Source: Macrothele yani
Lineage: Eukaryota > Arthropoda > Arachnida > Araneae > Macrothelidae
Length of the DNA: 64,000 nucleotides
Reading direction: 5' to 3'
Assembly: GCA_039090855.1 (NCBI GenBank)
Contig: CM077022.1
Span: 75,912,971-75,976,970, forward strand
The notes under the pieces were generated by a model. The model was given only the letters and a program-made list of their open reading frames with translations, searched no databases and had not been told where the DNA came from. Both the position numbers and the translations under genes were made by a program. Below, one piece after another: positions 22,287 to 33,423 of the stretch (positions within the stretch are counted from its first letter, which is position 1; each line of letters starts with the position of its first letter).

Positions 22287-22706
22287 TTAGCCAGACAATA
22301 TTGAATAAGTGCTGTTTTTTCTTCTTTTTTTTGCCGATTTTTTTACATGTTGTTTTAACCTGTGTTTAAGCTTATTTTTGGTATTCCTATATATGCTTGG
22401 AGGATTTTCTGTAATAGGAATTGAGTGAATACCTGCTTTTTCTAACATTTTTATTTTTTCATTATTTTTGATTACCATATTTTTGATGGTATTTACTTTT
22501 CCTCCAATTTGAATGTTATGCTTACAAATATTATTAATTTCATTAGTAGTACCTTTAATGTAAGGAAAACCATTCAGATATTTGATTTCTTTTTTATTTA
22601 TTACAGCATTATTTTTTATTTTCTTTATTACTTCTGCGTTCCATTTTTTTATTAAATGGTTTGGATAACCAAAGCTACGTGCAATTTTACAAGTTATAAA
22701 ATCCAC
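22287..22706 (-). pseudogene. Penelope-like element: RT end and GIY-YIG remnant
   Basis: An open minus-strand frame of 139 codons. It includes ARSFGYPNHLIKKWN, the Penelope-type GFPYIKGTTNEINNICKHNI segment, and then a degenerate GIY-YIG-like stretch (AGIHSIPITENPPSIYRN, KLKHRLKQHV). These follow the known order in Penelope-like retroelements: the end of the reverse transcriptase, a linker, then the GIY-YIG endonuclease. The catalytic Tyr and Gly residues of GIY-YIG are not preserved, and the RT core is missing. It is a dead fragment. Confidence 0.65.
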
Positions 22707-24689
22707 AAATAAGTTGCAATACAGGGTTTATCGAAAAGTTCATTTGTTCCTGTTCTAATCCCGTACAATTCGGCACATCATTATCTTCAAAAATGCAATA
22801 GTCTGAAAACCTTAATTAAAACAGCATATACACACTCTGAAAATAGTTCGCTAATGAAGGAATCAAATTCATAAAAAAAATTGCGGCAAACATTTCCTGC
22901 GTATGAAGAAGAGACATGAAAACCGCTATTCATTTTTCCTAATTCCATATTGCCAAATGGAAATCATTGGGGCTGTAAAATGAGATATGAAATTTCAGTA
23001 GCAACTTTACTTACTATTTTGTGTAAGAACATTTTGCCGAATCCCGTCCAGATATTAAGGGAAGGGGTCATTTGTGGACGTGAAAGCGAAATTTCAGTCT
23101 AAAATAGTCTTCCCATTTTGCCTGATCCCATTCTGCCAAATATTTTTGACACAAGACAGAAAGTTACTTAGGTCAATATTTACGTTCTCTGGATGATTTT
23201 TGTGTTCTTTCACGCTGTTTGTTACGCTTTTGGTCAGTTCTCATTTCTGGATAAACCTTTCGTTTTTCTATGTCTTGTGTGTAAATATCGTGTACTTATT
23301 TACAACAAATGCATAACAAATTTTTTATGGTTTACGGGTTATTTTCTCAAATTAAAAAAAAAGATTGATTTATCCTAGACGGGAAATGAAACATGATGAA
23401 AAATGAATTTAAAAAGTTTTAAGTTGAAATTACAAATTCAAAACGAAGACTGTTGCTGCTATTTGTGAGCTCATATCTAGCTTTTGTTATTTGGACACTA
23501 GAATACATGTAACTTTCTTAAAAAAAATAAAGTACCAAAATTTTATATCATACATTTGTTTTACCAGTGACCTATTCAGTGTGGGTGGACAAGGTTTCTG
23601 GGCCCTCTCCATTAGGTATCACTTGGTTCTTCGTTCTCTGGCTGCTTTTTAAAAAATATATTGGTACATATTTTTAAATATATATTTTACGAATAATAAG
23701 AAGCGCCCTTTAGTATGGGGTATATATATTTTTATCGCTTTGCAACATTTTGGGAGATGTTTTCTTCGGGATATTTTTTATTTGCATCTTCAATATTTTG
23801 GGCCACCCCATAAAGAAATTGTCCGTGAGCCCACTGTGTCTTACTTTTACTATTCATTTTTTGATAATTGTTTTTCTTTTAATTTTTCACAATAACATTT
23901 TTTTCATGGAAAAAATAATAAACGAAAAATTAATGTAGATTCGTTCTGTCGCGGCCAAACATTCATTCCTCGTCCCAGTAGCCCTGCTCCGTGCCGATGC
24001 ACGTTGGTTCTGTTTTGAAACATTATTCGTGAAGAAGGGTCAGCACAATGGATTTGTTTCACACGTAATTACTTTTTCCCCAAATACTACAGAAACCTGA
24101 TGCCGTCAGTCGATCCCCTTCGCTGAAGGGGAAATCTCGTCCCCCATCCCCTGCTTTGTGGGGGAGGTAGCAATGATTCGTAAAAGCTTTGGTCAGCATC
24201 TTGAGTACCAACCTGTGATTTCTGTTTTACATAAGTTTGAGGGTAGAAAAGCCAATAAACTGTAATGTAAGTGATTTAAATAATTACTGACATCCTAAAG
24301 TAAAGTCTACGACCACTCAGTTATTATTATTTGTATGAAAACTTTTAATATTCCAGGTAAAAAGTCAAGGATATGCCACATTTTCAGCACTTGACGTACC
24401 TAGAGTGCCACCTAGTAACGATAGGCTACACTACTCTATCTCAAGGAAATTTAATTTTAAAATATTTCCTATATTTTTTCTCAAATTTGATTGCCACTGC
24501 CTGTAGTTCAGTGCCTTCTTTGTATGTGTGCGAATTTTCACAAGTCAGGAAGCATTTCTTGTATGAGAACTTATGTAACAAAATTTTCCCATTGAAAATA
24601 CAGTGGCGGATTTTCACTTGACGTCCACCTTAAGTATTAAATAAAAATAAATATATTAAGTCTCTCTCAAAGTTTGTTGTCATTATAAT
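22707..24689. other. No gene recognised; loose TTTTGCC..ATCCC motif repeats
   Basis: Mostly AT-rich unique sequence. Between 22930 and 23145 a motif like TTTTGCCTGATCCCATTCTG appears three times in decayed form about 85-100 bp apart, perhaps an old tandem repeat. Nothing coding was recognised. Confidence 0.4.
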
Positions 24690-25010
24690 CAACAGTTCTC
24701 AATCCACTGCTGGTGGTTGAAGGTCGCCCAAGGCTTCCCCAATTCTTATCTTGAGCTGTTCTCTTCCATGTCTCTCTAGCATGCTTTTAAATTTCATCCA
24801 CCCACCTTCCATGTGGTTGTCTTCGAGGTCTTTCTGTCTCTTAGTTTTCAGTCTAGTATTTTTGTTGTCCAATGGTCAGCTCCTCTAGCAATATAGCTCG
24901 TTGCTCCTTTTGAGGGTCTTTACTTCAATCATGATATCAACTCTTGTCATTTTCTTGATCTACAAGTTCCCTTTACTATTTTTCTTGTTATACCAAGAAT
25001 TCAAAGAATC
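24690..25010 (-). mobile_element. RTE-A LINE 3' fragment, minus strand
   Basis: A decayed minus-strand piece of the RTE-A 3' end. It matches the complement of the region from DIMIRVKSLK through the HGRWMDEI area to the 3' UTR. It starts at the 3' end (CAATCCACTGCTGG) and breaks off near 25010. Many substitutions mark it as old. Confidence 0.75.
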
Positions 25011-25261
25011 AAAGACTTAAGTACAGGTAATCATCAATTTATTTCACCAAAGGACACTGATCCATTACATTTTAGATGTTAAAAGTTTTAATCAGGTTTG
25101 TCTGCTATAAGTCAATGATGTGACAAATACAAACCATTGACCATTTTACAGTTCGTGAACCTGAGAACTAACTCTGTATAACCACTCATTTGTGAACTTC
25201 AACCATTAATAGTTCTATGATCCCAGAAATGCAGGCTGCACAGTTTACTCCCAAGTAGATA

Positions 25262-26581
25262 CAAGGTCTGATCAAGAAGTATCTGACTTTAGGCCAAGAA
25301 AAAAATTTAGCTCACATATTTAGTTCAAATATGAATCTCCTTCAAAATAGGAACCTTCTGAGTTCACACACTTCTCCCAGTGGTGTTGCCACTGTTGAAA
25401 ACATTTTTCAAAGTCCTTGTTTGAAAATGTTCATGAGATGCTTCGTCACATTTATCTTGATGTCTTCTGCATCTTGGAATCTCTTTCCTTTGAGTGGCTT
25501 CTTGAGTCTGGGAAATAGCCAAAAGTCGCATGGGGCCATGTCTAGGGATTAGGGAGGCTGCTGAACCTGTGTAATGCTGTATTTCGCTAGAAAGTTCTGG
25601 ATGAGGTGTGATGCATGGGCTGGAGCATTATGATGGTTCAACCAGTCGCCACTCGGCCAGAGTTCAGGTCTCTTGCGTCTAACAGCATCTCATAAATTGC
25701 GGAGAACAGACACACCTCCTTGTTGATGGACTGTCCTTGTGGAGTGTACTCATGATGTACAACACCGTGGTAATCAAAGAAAACGGTCACCACGACCTTC
25801 ACTTGACTTCGTGATTGGCGTGCCTTCTTTGGCCGTGGAGACTGGCATTTTCCATTGAGATGACTGTGCCTTTGTCTCGGGGTCGTAACCGTAGACCCAG
25901 GACTCATCTCCAGTTACGATTTTTTTCATAAAATCGGCCAACAGTGCTGCATTCCAGCATGTCATGCACTACTTGCAGACGTTTTTCCTTCAGATTATTA
26001 GTGAGGAGTTTTGGAACAAATTTTGCAGCGACACAATGCATGCGAAGATAATCAGTCAGAATTGCTTGCGCGGTACCAAATGAAATTCCTACTTCGCTCT
26101 CAATCTCTAATTGTTACTCTATGGTCTTCCATCACTATTCGGCACACTTCCTTGATTTTATGCGGATTTCTGCTGGTTGAAGGCCTGCCAGAATGTTCAT
26201 CACTCTTGACTGACGTTCAGCAGTCTTTGAAACAGTGATACCACTCTTTAATCTGCGTAACACCCCTAGCTTCATTACCAAAAGCTCGCTTTATCTTTTC
26301 AATTGTCTCCGATTGCGTGTTGCCAAGTTTCCGGCCAAATTTAATGCAGATCCTTTGATCAACACGTTCCACCATTTTCATTCTGAACACGAATGTGTCG
26401 AACACATGGTACACATACTATTATCACAACTGCCTAACAGTGACTGAAGGGCAGAGCGGTCACGGAAAAAATTGCACACGTGCATAGGGTCCAAAGTCAA
26501 GTGACGTGTTAGTCACATTCGCACGCTGCGAAGGGTTGCTGCAATAAAAAATAAGGCTGGATACTTTTTGATCAGGCCTCG
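25262..26581 (-). mobile_element. Mariner element, minus strand
   Basis: A 1.32 kb mariner flanked by TA (25260-25261 and 26582-26583). The inverted ends are CAAGGTCTGATCAAGAAGTA and CGAGGCCTGATCAAAAAGTA. Size and ends are typical of mariner-family elements. Confidence 0.93.
25330..26417 (-). pseudogene. Mariner transposase, many frameshifts
   Basis: Degenerate minus-strand mariner transposase. The N-terminal HTH reads RVDQRICIKFGRKLGNTQSE and ends at VTQIKEWYHCFK. Further on, VTGDESWVYGYDPETKAQSS marks the first catalytic Asp region. The frame changes several times and contains stops, so only fragments (such as 25638-25907, 25774-25965 and 26217-26414) stay open. It is a fossil. It is not a SETMAR-type host fusion: no SET domain is present. 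Confidence 0.88.
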
Positions 26582-26622
26582 TACATGCTGCACAGTTTAC
26601 TCTAAGTAGATGCATGCTGCAG

Positions 26623-26838
26623 TTTTTTTTCATTGGAGGTTTAATAACCACTGTGAGCAACTCAATGGGCTATAAGCAGTCGCCCGTTTCTAATTTAGGG
26701 CCACTGGTTTTAGGGAAGGGAGAGAGCCAGTGCCGTAAGACAAACGCAACATCCGTGCCTCACCGAGATTTAAACCCGGACCCCTTTCGGATGAATGATC
26801 AGAAGCCATTGCTTAGACCACTGCGCCACCGCGGCGGC
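26623..26838 (-). mobile_element. tRNA-derived SINE, minus strand
   Basis: Minus-oriented SINE with a T-run at 26623-26630. Its head at the right end carries one change (CACCGCGGCGGC). GCTGCA flanks both sides, a short TSD-like match inside the local tandem repeat. Several body substitutions make it moderately old. Confidence 0.9.
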
Positions 26839-27014
26839 AGCTGCATAGTTTACTCCACGTAAAAACAGTAGATTCTGGTTAAGTGGGACACTTTGGGACT
26901 AGAACACTTTGGACCAATTAAGTAGTTGCACCAATTATGTGAAGCTTTATCCACAGAGCTAATTTGGGATGTTCTTCAAGAATAGTTCTGAATAAACAGC
27001 TGCTCTGATTAACC

Positions 27015-28056
27015 CAGGGGTTCTTAAACTTTTATTGGCCATGACCCCAAATCAACAAGACAATCAACTTCGGGACCCATGGGTCTAATTTGAATTTAAA
27101 AATGCTAATGTAATAGTATATATAAGTGTAGTAATAATTCATTATTACACTGTGTAACAAAATTTTTGTTTTTTGAAATTACAGTCAAACCAGTGGCACA
27201 ACCAAGTGGGTGGGGAAGTTAGGATTATCTATATAATGGGATAATGGGAAGGTATGAATAATAACATTGAGACAAATAATATGAATAATTGAAAATTAAA
27301 ATCTTTTATAAATCAGATTTCAAAAACATTGCTCGCAATAGTTCAATGTGATCTTTGGCCCTGCTCTACTGCTGAAAGCTCTTCAAACCGTGGTAGTGTC
27401 TTTTGAAAGGCAGTATCTCAAGTCATGCTTTGGTTGTATCTGCTTCTAATCTTAGTTTTCATGATAAAAAGTGAGGAAAAGCCAGCTTCATATAGATAGG
27501 TAGTTGAAAACGATAGTAACACTTGCATAACGTTGGTTGGCTAGAATGGGCTTTTCTTTTTTCAATTTTGTCCAAAATGAATACTGTTTGTTTTTGGAAA
27601 CTTTGACGTAAAGCTTCATCACTCTGTACTTCAATGACCTCTTCCTGGAGACCTACAATGTCTGATAAGTGTTCAGGCAAGTCTTCAACATCAATGTCAA
27701 ATTGATTGCCCATCCTACTTTCTCTCTCTGCCGTCTCCCTTCCGTGTTGCATTTGTTGATTGTTTGTCATAGGATTCTGGGGGCAGGCCAGTGTTGCCAA
27801 GTTGGGGGTTTTCACGTTACATTTAGGGGGGGATTTTGCAATGCTGTGATGTGCTAAAAATTCCCACGATCCTAGCAATCAGAAAAAGCAACGCTGGTAG
27901 TCCTCGTGATGTCATCTCCAGAAATTCCGGTACCTTTATACATGTTAAACACAAAGTAAATAAAAAATATAAAAAAAAATTACTCTTTAGTTTTTTTTTC
28001 TGAGAAGAATACAGTAACCTAAGTTTGGGTTGCGACCCATAAGTTAAGAATCCCGG
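27015..28056 (-). mobile_element. hAT transposon with 8 bp TSD
   Basis: A 1.04 kb element. The inverted ends are CAGGGGTTCTTAAAC and CCGGGATTCTTAAC, flanked by the 8 bp duplication GATTAACC (27007-27014 and 28057-28064), the target length of the hAT superfamily. It is shorter than autonomous hATs, so it is an internal-deletion derivative that keeps part of the transposase. Confidence 0.93.
27345..27878 (-). pseudogene. hAT transposase C-terminal piece
   Basis: The minus strand contains DIDVEDLPEHLSDIVGLQEE, then a piece with LDKIEKRKAHSSQ. After the open frame ends at 27459, an IMKTKIRSRYN stretch and PRFEELSAVEQGQRSH follow down to about 27345. These resemble the C-terminal end of hAT proteins of the ZBED5/SCAND3 (Charlie-like) group, where a 'KTK.R.R.N' segment precedes a 'PRFEEL' end. 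The CESGFS-type segment is lost and a stop follows the Met-Thr after IRSRYNQS. Confidence 0.75.
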
Positions 28057-28282
28057 GATTAACCAATGGCCCAATTAACCAGAATTTACTGATGCTTAGT
28101 AAATTATTATAAATTGGAAATTTTAATAGTAATAATTGATACCTGCAAATGACTTTTTTAACTGAAAGTTTTAAATCCACATAAATCTTAAAATTTCTGG
28201 AACAAGAAATTGTAAAACAATTCACTTTTTGTACCGATCACATGACATTACATGCCTCTACTATATCTTTGAAAACATGCAT

Positions 28283-28440
28283 TTTTCTTGGACAACAGAT
28301 ATCAAGTGCATCAGAGAAGGAATTAAGTCATAAAATTTGGCTGGACAGCAGCATTTGGAAGAAACAGTATAATTTTCAAGGGCAATTTACCATTATGTCT
28401 TAAGAGAAAAATGTTTAATCAATCATCCATCCAGTTCAGA
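28283..28440 (+). mobile_element. Small RTE-A LINE fragment
   Basis: About 158 bp matching the RTE-A region from FLGQQISS through FGRN..IIFK to the LRRKMFNQ-like part. Both ends are truncated. It is old and not coding. Confidence 0.75.
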
Positions 28441-29756
28441 GGTAGATTGGCCAATCAGGAAGGCATAACATTTCTCAGTGGACCACTAGAAAAATTGCCC
28501 ACTTCCTTGTATTCTTCATGTCCAAATTTTTTGTAATGAATTAATAATTATTTGTGCACTTACAAATAATAATCATTATCTTCATTTAAGCTTCATTTTT
28601 GTCTAAAAGTTATTTCCATTAAAAAAAAAAAAAGTGTTTCCTTCTATCTATACATTGGGAGTTTTCTTTGAAATGACAAAGCAAAGTTCTCTATACTTAT
28701 GCAAGAAAAGTGTCACTGGACCAAGCACACATTTATAAATTAAACTGACAACAGTCTACATAGTTTGACTTTGAGACCAGGATCATTGGTATGTCCTACC
28801 ATCCTTTTGTAATCTTGAAGACACTAGTGCCCATTGTGATAACCCATCATCCCATCCCCTTATCCACAGACTCGCACACAGTGCGAAGAGATTCTCCCAC
28901 AGAGATATTCCAAATTCGGTGTCCCACCAACACGCTTCTTAAAAAGAACAACTATTTACTAATACTGGTTCATTGCTCAGAGTGGTGGTTTATGGGTCAA
29001 AATAATGGGTAGATATAAAAAAAGGCTTGTACTCAAGGAGAAGTTACAATACAATTGTGCAGTACGCATGATCAATAACCAAACCAAAAATTAATTGTGT
29101 AGGAAAATTGCTAAGTGTGGCATCTGCACATCTCTACTTTTAGAATGATCTTTAAGAGAGGTTTTCAAGAGACTCGTAATTTTTTTTATGTAGTTGTCCG
29201 GGTTACAGTGGGAAACATCATTGAAAAACGTACTGTAATAATCGTCGTATAATCCGCAGATAAACGCCAATTTAATAAAAAAAAAAAAGTTTTTGCGCCC
29301 GATTGATTTTAAAAGAAATCCACAAGGTAATTGGGCAGGAGAGGTGGTATAATTGGAAAAGGGACTCTGAAAAATTGTTCTCAGTTCAGAAGTTTGTATG
29401 AAGCGAAGCGAAGAGGAGGGGGAAGAGATGTCATAATGAAAGACCGGGAAAGTTGTGGGGAGGGGAGGAACGGCGGGAGTTATTTTGTCTTCGTATTGTT
29501 GGGAAAGACAAAACACCAACTGTGCTTGTGCCCTCTCTTCGTCAATCGGCCTATAAAAATATATGTACAGCGCTTGCTGCACGGACCTCCATATGCATGC
29601 CTCATTTCAAAGTTCCATGTTCTGGATATCGTGGGTGCTGTGCCTTGTATTTTATTTCGTCCCTCACCATTTTGATCTAATCGTAACAATGGGGGTGGGA
29701 GGTGGGGGTATAATGACCCAGCACCGCGACCTGAGGTCTATTGTGCGTCGCCAGCC
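28441..29756. other. No gene recognised (one unexplained 163-codon frame)
   Basis: A minus-strand frame at 29091-29582 is open for 163 codons but has no recognisable domain. It contains FFFF from a T-run and lacks neighbours that would support it, so I treat it as chance. The 3' UTR of the LINE at 29757-34980 probably extends somewhat into this stretch. Confidence 0.4.
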
Positions 29757-30893
29757 CTAATCTCGAAAGAGACCAGATGCATGAGCAAAATCAAGAATGC
29801 ACTTGACTGGTACTAAAGAGAGATCATTTGGTCTCAAGTTATGAGTACCAAAGTGTTCAAGCCTGAGTGCTGCAAAAAAGTCACAGTCACAAAGAAAATG
29901 TAAGGAAGTCTCCTCTTCTAGATGGCATCCTCTACAAAGTGGATCCTCTTTCACCCCGATCAAATTAAGGTGCCTATTAAGATGACAGTGTCCTGTAAGT
30001 AGACCAAGAATCAGTCCAATATCATTTTTTTGGCAGTTTAAGGAGCTCCTTAGCTCTATGAGGCAAGGGTCCTTGATTAAGTTTTTTGCCAGCCTCTGTC
30101 CCTTGGTAACATGCCAGAGGTCAAGCTGCTTAGTCCTCAGCAGCTTTTTAATTAGTACTCTAGCCACACCAGAGGGGATCCCTAAAGCAGGCTCAGGATC
30201 ATAAAAAGCCTGCTCTGCCCCCTCTTTAGCAAGAAGGCCAGCTTTCTCGTTGCCTACAAAACCCTTATGTCCCTGCACCCAGAACAGTTGTACTTTGTTC
30301 TGGTTTGCCAGTTCAGTTAGGGTCTGGAGGCAGTTCCAAACAATTTTGGATGAAATGTGGCGCTGACGAAGTGCCAGTAAAACAGCCTGACTGTCTGAAC
30401 AAATCTGGATATGCACAATGTGATACCCTTTAATCAGACATTCTGAGGCACATGCCAAAATAGCATACACCTCAGCTTGGAACATGGTAGCATGCCTTCC
30501 AAGGCTTTGGCATGAACCATAATATCTAGATAGGCAATACTCCCCTGCTCCAACTCCTACATTTGTCCTAGAGCCTTCTGTAAACCAAACAGTTTCACCG
30601 CTGCATCCAGGAACAAAGGATGTTTCCCATTCACTGTGACTAGGAAAGTTCACACTGAATGCTTTATCGCAATGATATTTTACGAGCATGTTGTCGGTTC
30701 CCCTTTGAAAGATGGGCACCTTACAAAAATACTCCTGAATAGGCTTGGTATGGCTGCCAACCCACAATGAGGGTCTCCACATGCCATTGCAGCATAATCT
30801 ATATGCCCCCATAATGGCCCCACCCTCAATATGAAGGTGAAGTGGCAGAATATCAAGAAGCAACTCCAATGCAGCTGTTGTAGTAGTTCTCAT
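29757..30893 (-). pseudogene. LINE RNase H and C2HC region (open frame, 378 codons)
   Basis: The 3' portion of ORF2, the longest intact stretch of this element. RNase H motifs are visible: WFTEGSRTNVGVGAG (first Asp position replaced by Glu), FQAEVYAILACASECL (catalytic Glu), ICSDSQAVLLAL (catalytic Asp) and LFWVQGHKGFVGNEKAGLLA (His and Asn/Glu region). A C-terminal zinc-binding-like segment follows (LTGHCHLNRHL, DPLCRGCHLEEETSLHFLCD). RNase H removes the RNA strand during cDNA synthesis. The frame is open, but the upstream RT is broken, so no whole polyprotein is made. Confidence 0.88.
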
Positions 30894-31114
30894 TGCTCCT
30901 GATATACCTATGCAGGCAAACCTTTATAACTTGTTAAGTTCAGCCTGATCGTGCAGGGGTTAACTCTACGCCACCACACCGTTGAGCCATAAGTGACCAT
31001 AGTATATATCCAGTGCAAGATCCTCTGGTTAAGACCCCAGGATTTGCCAATAGCACCTCTACATGACCAGAACACTTTCTTGGCTCTGGCAATGCAGTAA
31101 TCTAGGCGCTGTTT

Positions 31115-31995
31115 TCAGGTTAAGCCTCCATCCAAAATGATTTCCAGGTACTTAACCTGTGTAACGAGAGGAATTGTTTTCCCAAAGAGAGTAATACTTA
31201 CAAGGTCTCCAAAATTCCTCTTTCTAGTGAAAGGCACAATGGTGGTTTTGTCAGGGTTTACTGATAAACCAACCTTCCTGCACCGATCCTCAACAAGTCC
31301 CAGTGTTCTTTGCATTACACTCGAGACTGTTTTAGGTAATTTTCCCTTGACAATTATGGCCACGTCATCTGCATAGCCAAAGCAGTCGCAACCAGACTTC
31401 TCCAAGATCCTCGGCAGTTCATCCACCACCAGGCACCACAACAGGGGAGAGCAAACTCCTCCCTTAGGGCAGCCCCGGCAGGTGGAGACCGACATAGTTT
31501 CCCCGAGTAGCGAGGCCACAATCGTTCAGCTTGTGAGCATGGTCTTAATCCATTGACAACAGGTTCTATCAACACCATGTCTTTCCACAGCCCCCACAAT
31601 GGGTCTCTGTAGAGACCCTGTCAAAGGCACCCTCAATGTCAAGTAAAGTGGTTAAAGCCACCTCCTTAAATTCTAATGCCTTCTCCAGGCAACAGACTAT
31701 GCCATAGAGGGCTGCTTCTGTTGATTTGCCTTGTTGATAGGCAAACTGGAATTTTGAGAGGGAGTAAAACCACCTCCCTAATATGCCTATCCACCATCTT
31801 CTCAAGAGCCTTGAGAAAGAAAGATGTTAGACTAATAGGTCTAAAGGCCTTTGCCTCTTGGTAATTTAACTTACCTGGCTTGGGAATAAATATTACCTTA
31901 GCCTGTCTCCAAGCACTTGGTATATAACCAAGCGCAAGGCAGGCCCGGTAAATTTTACACAAGAGTGGAGTAATTATCTCCAGTCCTTGTTGCAA
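31115..31995 (-). pseudogene. LINE reverse transcriptase, frameshifted
   Basis: Three overlapping pieces cover the RT. They are QQGLEIITPLLCKIYRACLA with PSAWRQAKVIFIPKPGK and FRPISLTSFFLKALEKMVDR, then a 'LLDIEGAFDRVS' segment with the first catalytic Asp, and finally CRGCPKGGVCSPLLWCLVVD with GYADDVAIIVKG holding the Asp pair. Frame changes fall near 31800 and 31520. The GCP-GGV-SPLLW motif is shared by I, LOA, R1 and Jockey-type elements. Confidence 0.88.
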
Positions 31996-32567
31996 TAAGA
32001 TGGTAATAATACCATCACATCCAGGTGATTTATATGGTTCAAAAGAATTAATGGACCACTAAATCCTAGAATAATTGACCACCTTCCTGGCAACCCTGCA
32101 GCCCTCCTTTTTTGAACGTCAGTGCTCAAGGTTAGCTGGGCGTATGCCAGTGGGGTCAATTATGTTTGAATCTGGAAAGTGTACACCTAGCATTTCTGTT
32201 AGTGTTTCTTAACCAGTTTTTGTGAAGCTCCCATCAAACAGTTTGATGGTGTTCAGGCAATTTGCATTGCCCTTAGCCATGATTTTCATAAATCTGGCAG
32301 TACTGGGAGTATCTGAAATACTTCCACAGAAATCTCTCCAAGAGGCTCTTTTTGCCTCTCTAATTGCTTTGTTGTACTGTGTGAGGGTAGTCTTATATGC
32401 CGTCCACTCACCAGTATGTTTGGCTTTATTAAAAAGCCTTCTAGTTTTGCCTCTGAGACTGCTAAGCTGTTTATTCCACCAAGAAACTTGCCTTGGTAAG
32501 CTAGCAGTCTTGGCCTGACAGTTTTGGTGATAAGATTAGAGAATAGATCGTTGCAACTGGTCAACAG

Positions 32568-33297
32568 CTAACTCGCGATCCAACACCGCGCGCATGTTAA
32601 ATTCCATGCCTTCAATATGTGCCGCCAGATCATCCCTGAAGCTAACCCAATTGGTCCTTCTAGGATTTCTGACTTGCACCAGTGTTGTCTTACATCGGCA
32701 ACAGAAAAGCAAATATATCTATGATCAGACAGTGAAGGTTCACTAGATACATGCCATTTAATAATGCGATCAAACATGATAGCACTACAGAGGGTGAGGT
32801 CAGTGACTTCACTTCTATTAGAAACAATAAAAGTGGGCTCATTGCCTCGATTAAGAATATAAAGTTTTGTACTTACCAAATTTTCCAAAAGGCTGTTATC
32901 TTCGTCTGTTGTAGTCGCTGCTCCCCCACACGATATGGTGAGCATTGGCATCACAGCAGATGATGAGGCGTCTTCCACTTGACTCACAAAAGTAGACAAT
33001 ATCTCTCACCTCCTGAGAATGAGGTTGTTCAGGTTCATCAGATATTAAGTATGCAGAGACAGCAATCAGCTCTTCTCTGCCACTATCAGATGACATAAAA
33101 AGTTTAATCACAGTTGTATCACCTGTGGTAAACTCAGGAAGTGGCATAGCATGATGTCTCTTGCTCACCAGTATACAGGTCCTTGGTCTCCTACTTGATG
33201 TATTGTAGAAGACAGCAAAGCCTGCTCCTACTAAGCTCAGGATCTTTCCATTATGTGTCCATGGCTCTTGAATAAAAGCCAGATCAACATCCTCCAC
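32568..33297 (-). pseudogene. LINE AP-type endonuclease, frameshifted
   Basis: The endonuclease begins at DLAFIQEPWTHNGKI (catalytic Glu). It continues with LIAVSAYLISDEP, LIICCDANAHHIVWGSSDYN (the DANAHH motif), then YILNRGNEPTFIVSNRSEVTD and SEPSLSDHRYICF (the SDH motif). A frame change occurs around 32900-32990, where two open pieces overlap. It would nick the genomic target before reverse transcription. Confidence 0.85.
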
Positions 33298-33338
33298 AGC
33301 CAGTCTGCAGCATAAAGCAGTAGAAGCAGACCGACTAT
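33283..33338. repeat. 56 bp segment duplicated exactly at 36028
   Basis: The 56 bp from ATCAACATCC to GACCGACTAT sit at the ORF1-ORF2 side of the LINE endonuclease start. They recur with no mismatch, in the same orientation, at 36028-36083. Confidence 0.95.
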
Positions 33339-33423
33339 GGTGATTGATTGATCTGTATACATTTCATGCAGTTCTCCATTATGAGCTAGGTACGGAGACT
33401 AAGTGGTACAAGGATCAGCCAGG

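Larger units (their letters stand above)
25228..26861. repeat. Three-unit ~29 bp tandem repeat split by a mariner and a SINE
   Basis: The unit GCTGCACAGTTTACTC..AAGTAGAT occurs before the mariner (25233-25261) and after it (26586-26612). A third unit begins at 26612 and is split by the SINE (GCATGCTGCAG | CTGCATAGTTTACTCCACG). Two different transposons thus landed in one tiny tandem array. Confidence 0.65.
26866..28091. mobile_element. Tigger-like short element split by a hAT
   Basis: CAGTAGATTCTGGTTAAGTG at 26866 is mirrored by CCCAATTAACCAGAATTTACTG ending at 28091. Without the hAT insertion the element is only about 185 bp, so it is a MITE-like derivative. The TIR style resembles pogo/Tigger elements, although I see no TA duplication. 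Confidence 0.55.

Noticed and set aside
25330..26417. SETMAR-like domesticated mariner
   Set aside because: No SET domain, several frameshifts, and intact TIRs with TA duplication: an ordinary dead mariner.
29091..29582. 163-codon minus frame
   Set aside because: No recognisable domain, includes a poly-Phe from a T-run, no splice or neighbour support; likely chance, though not disproved.
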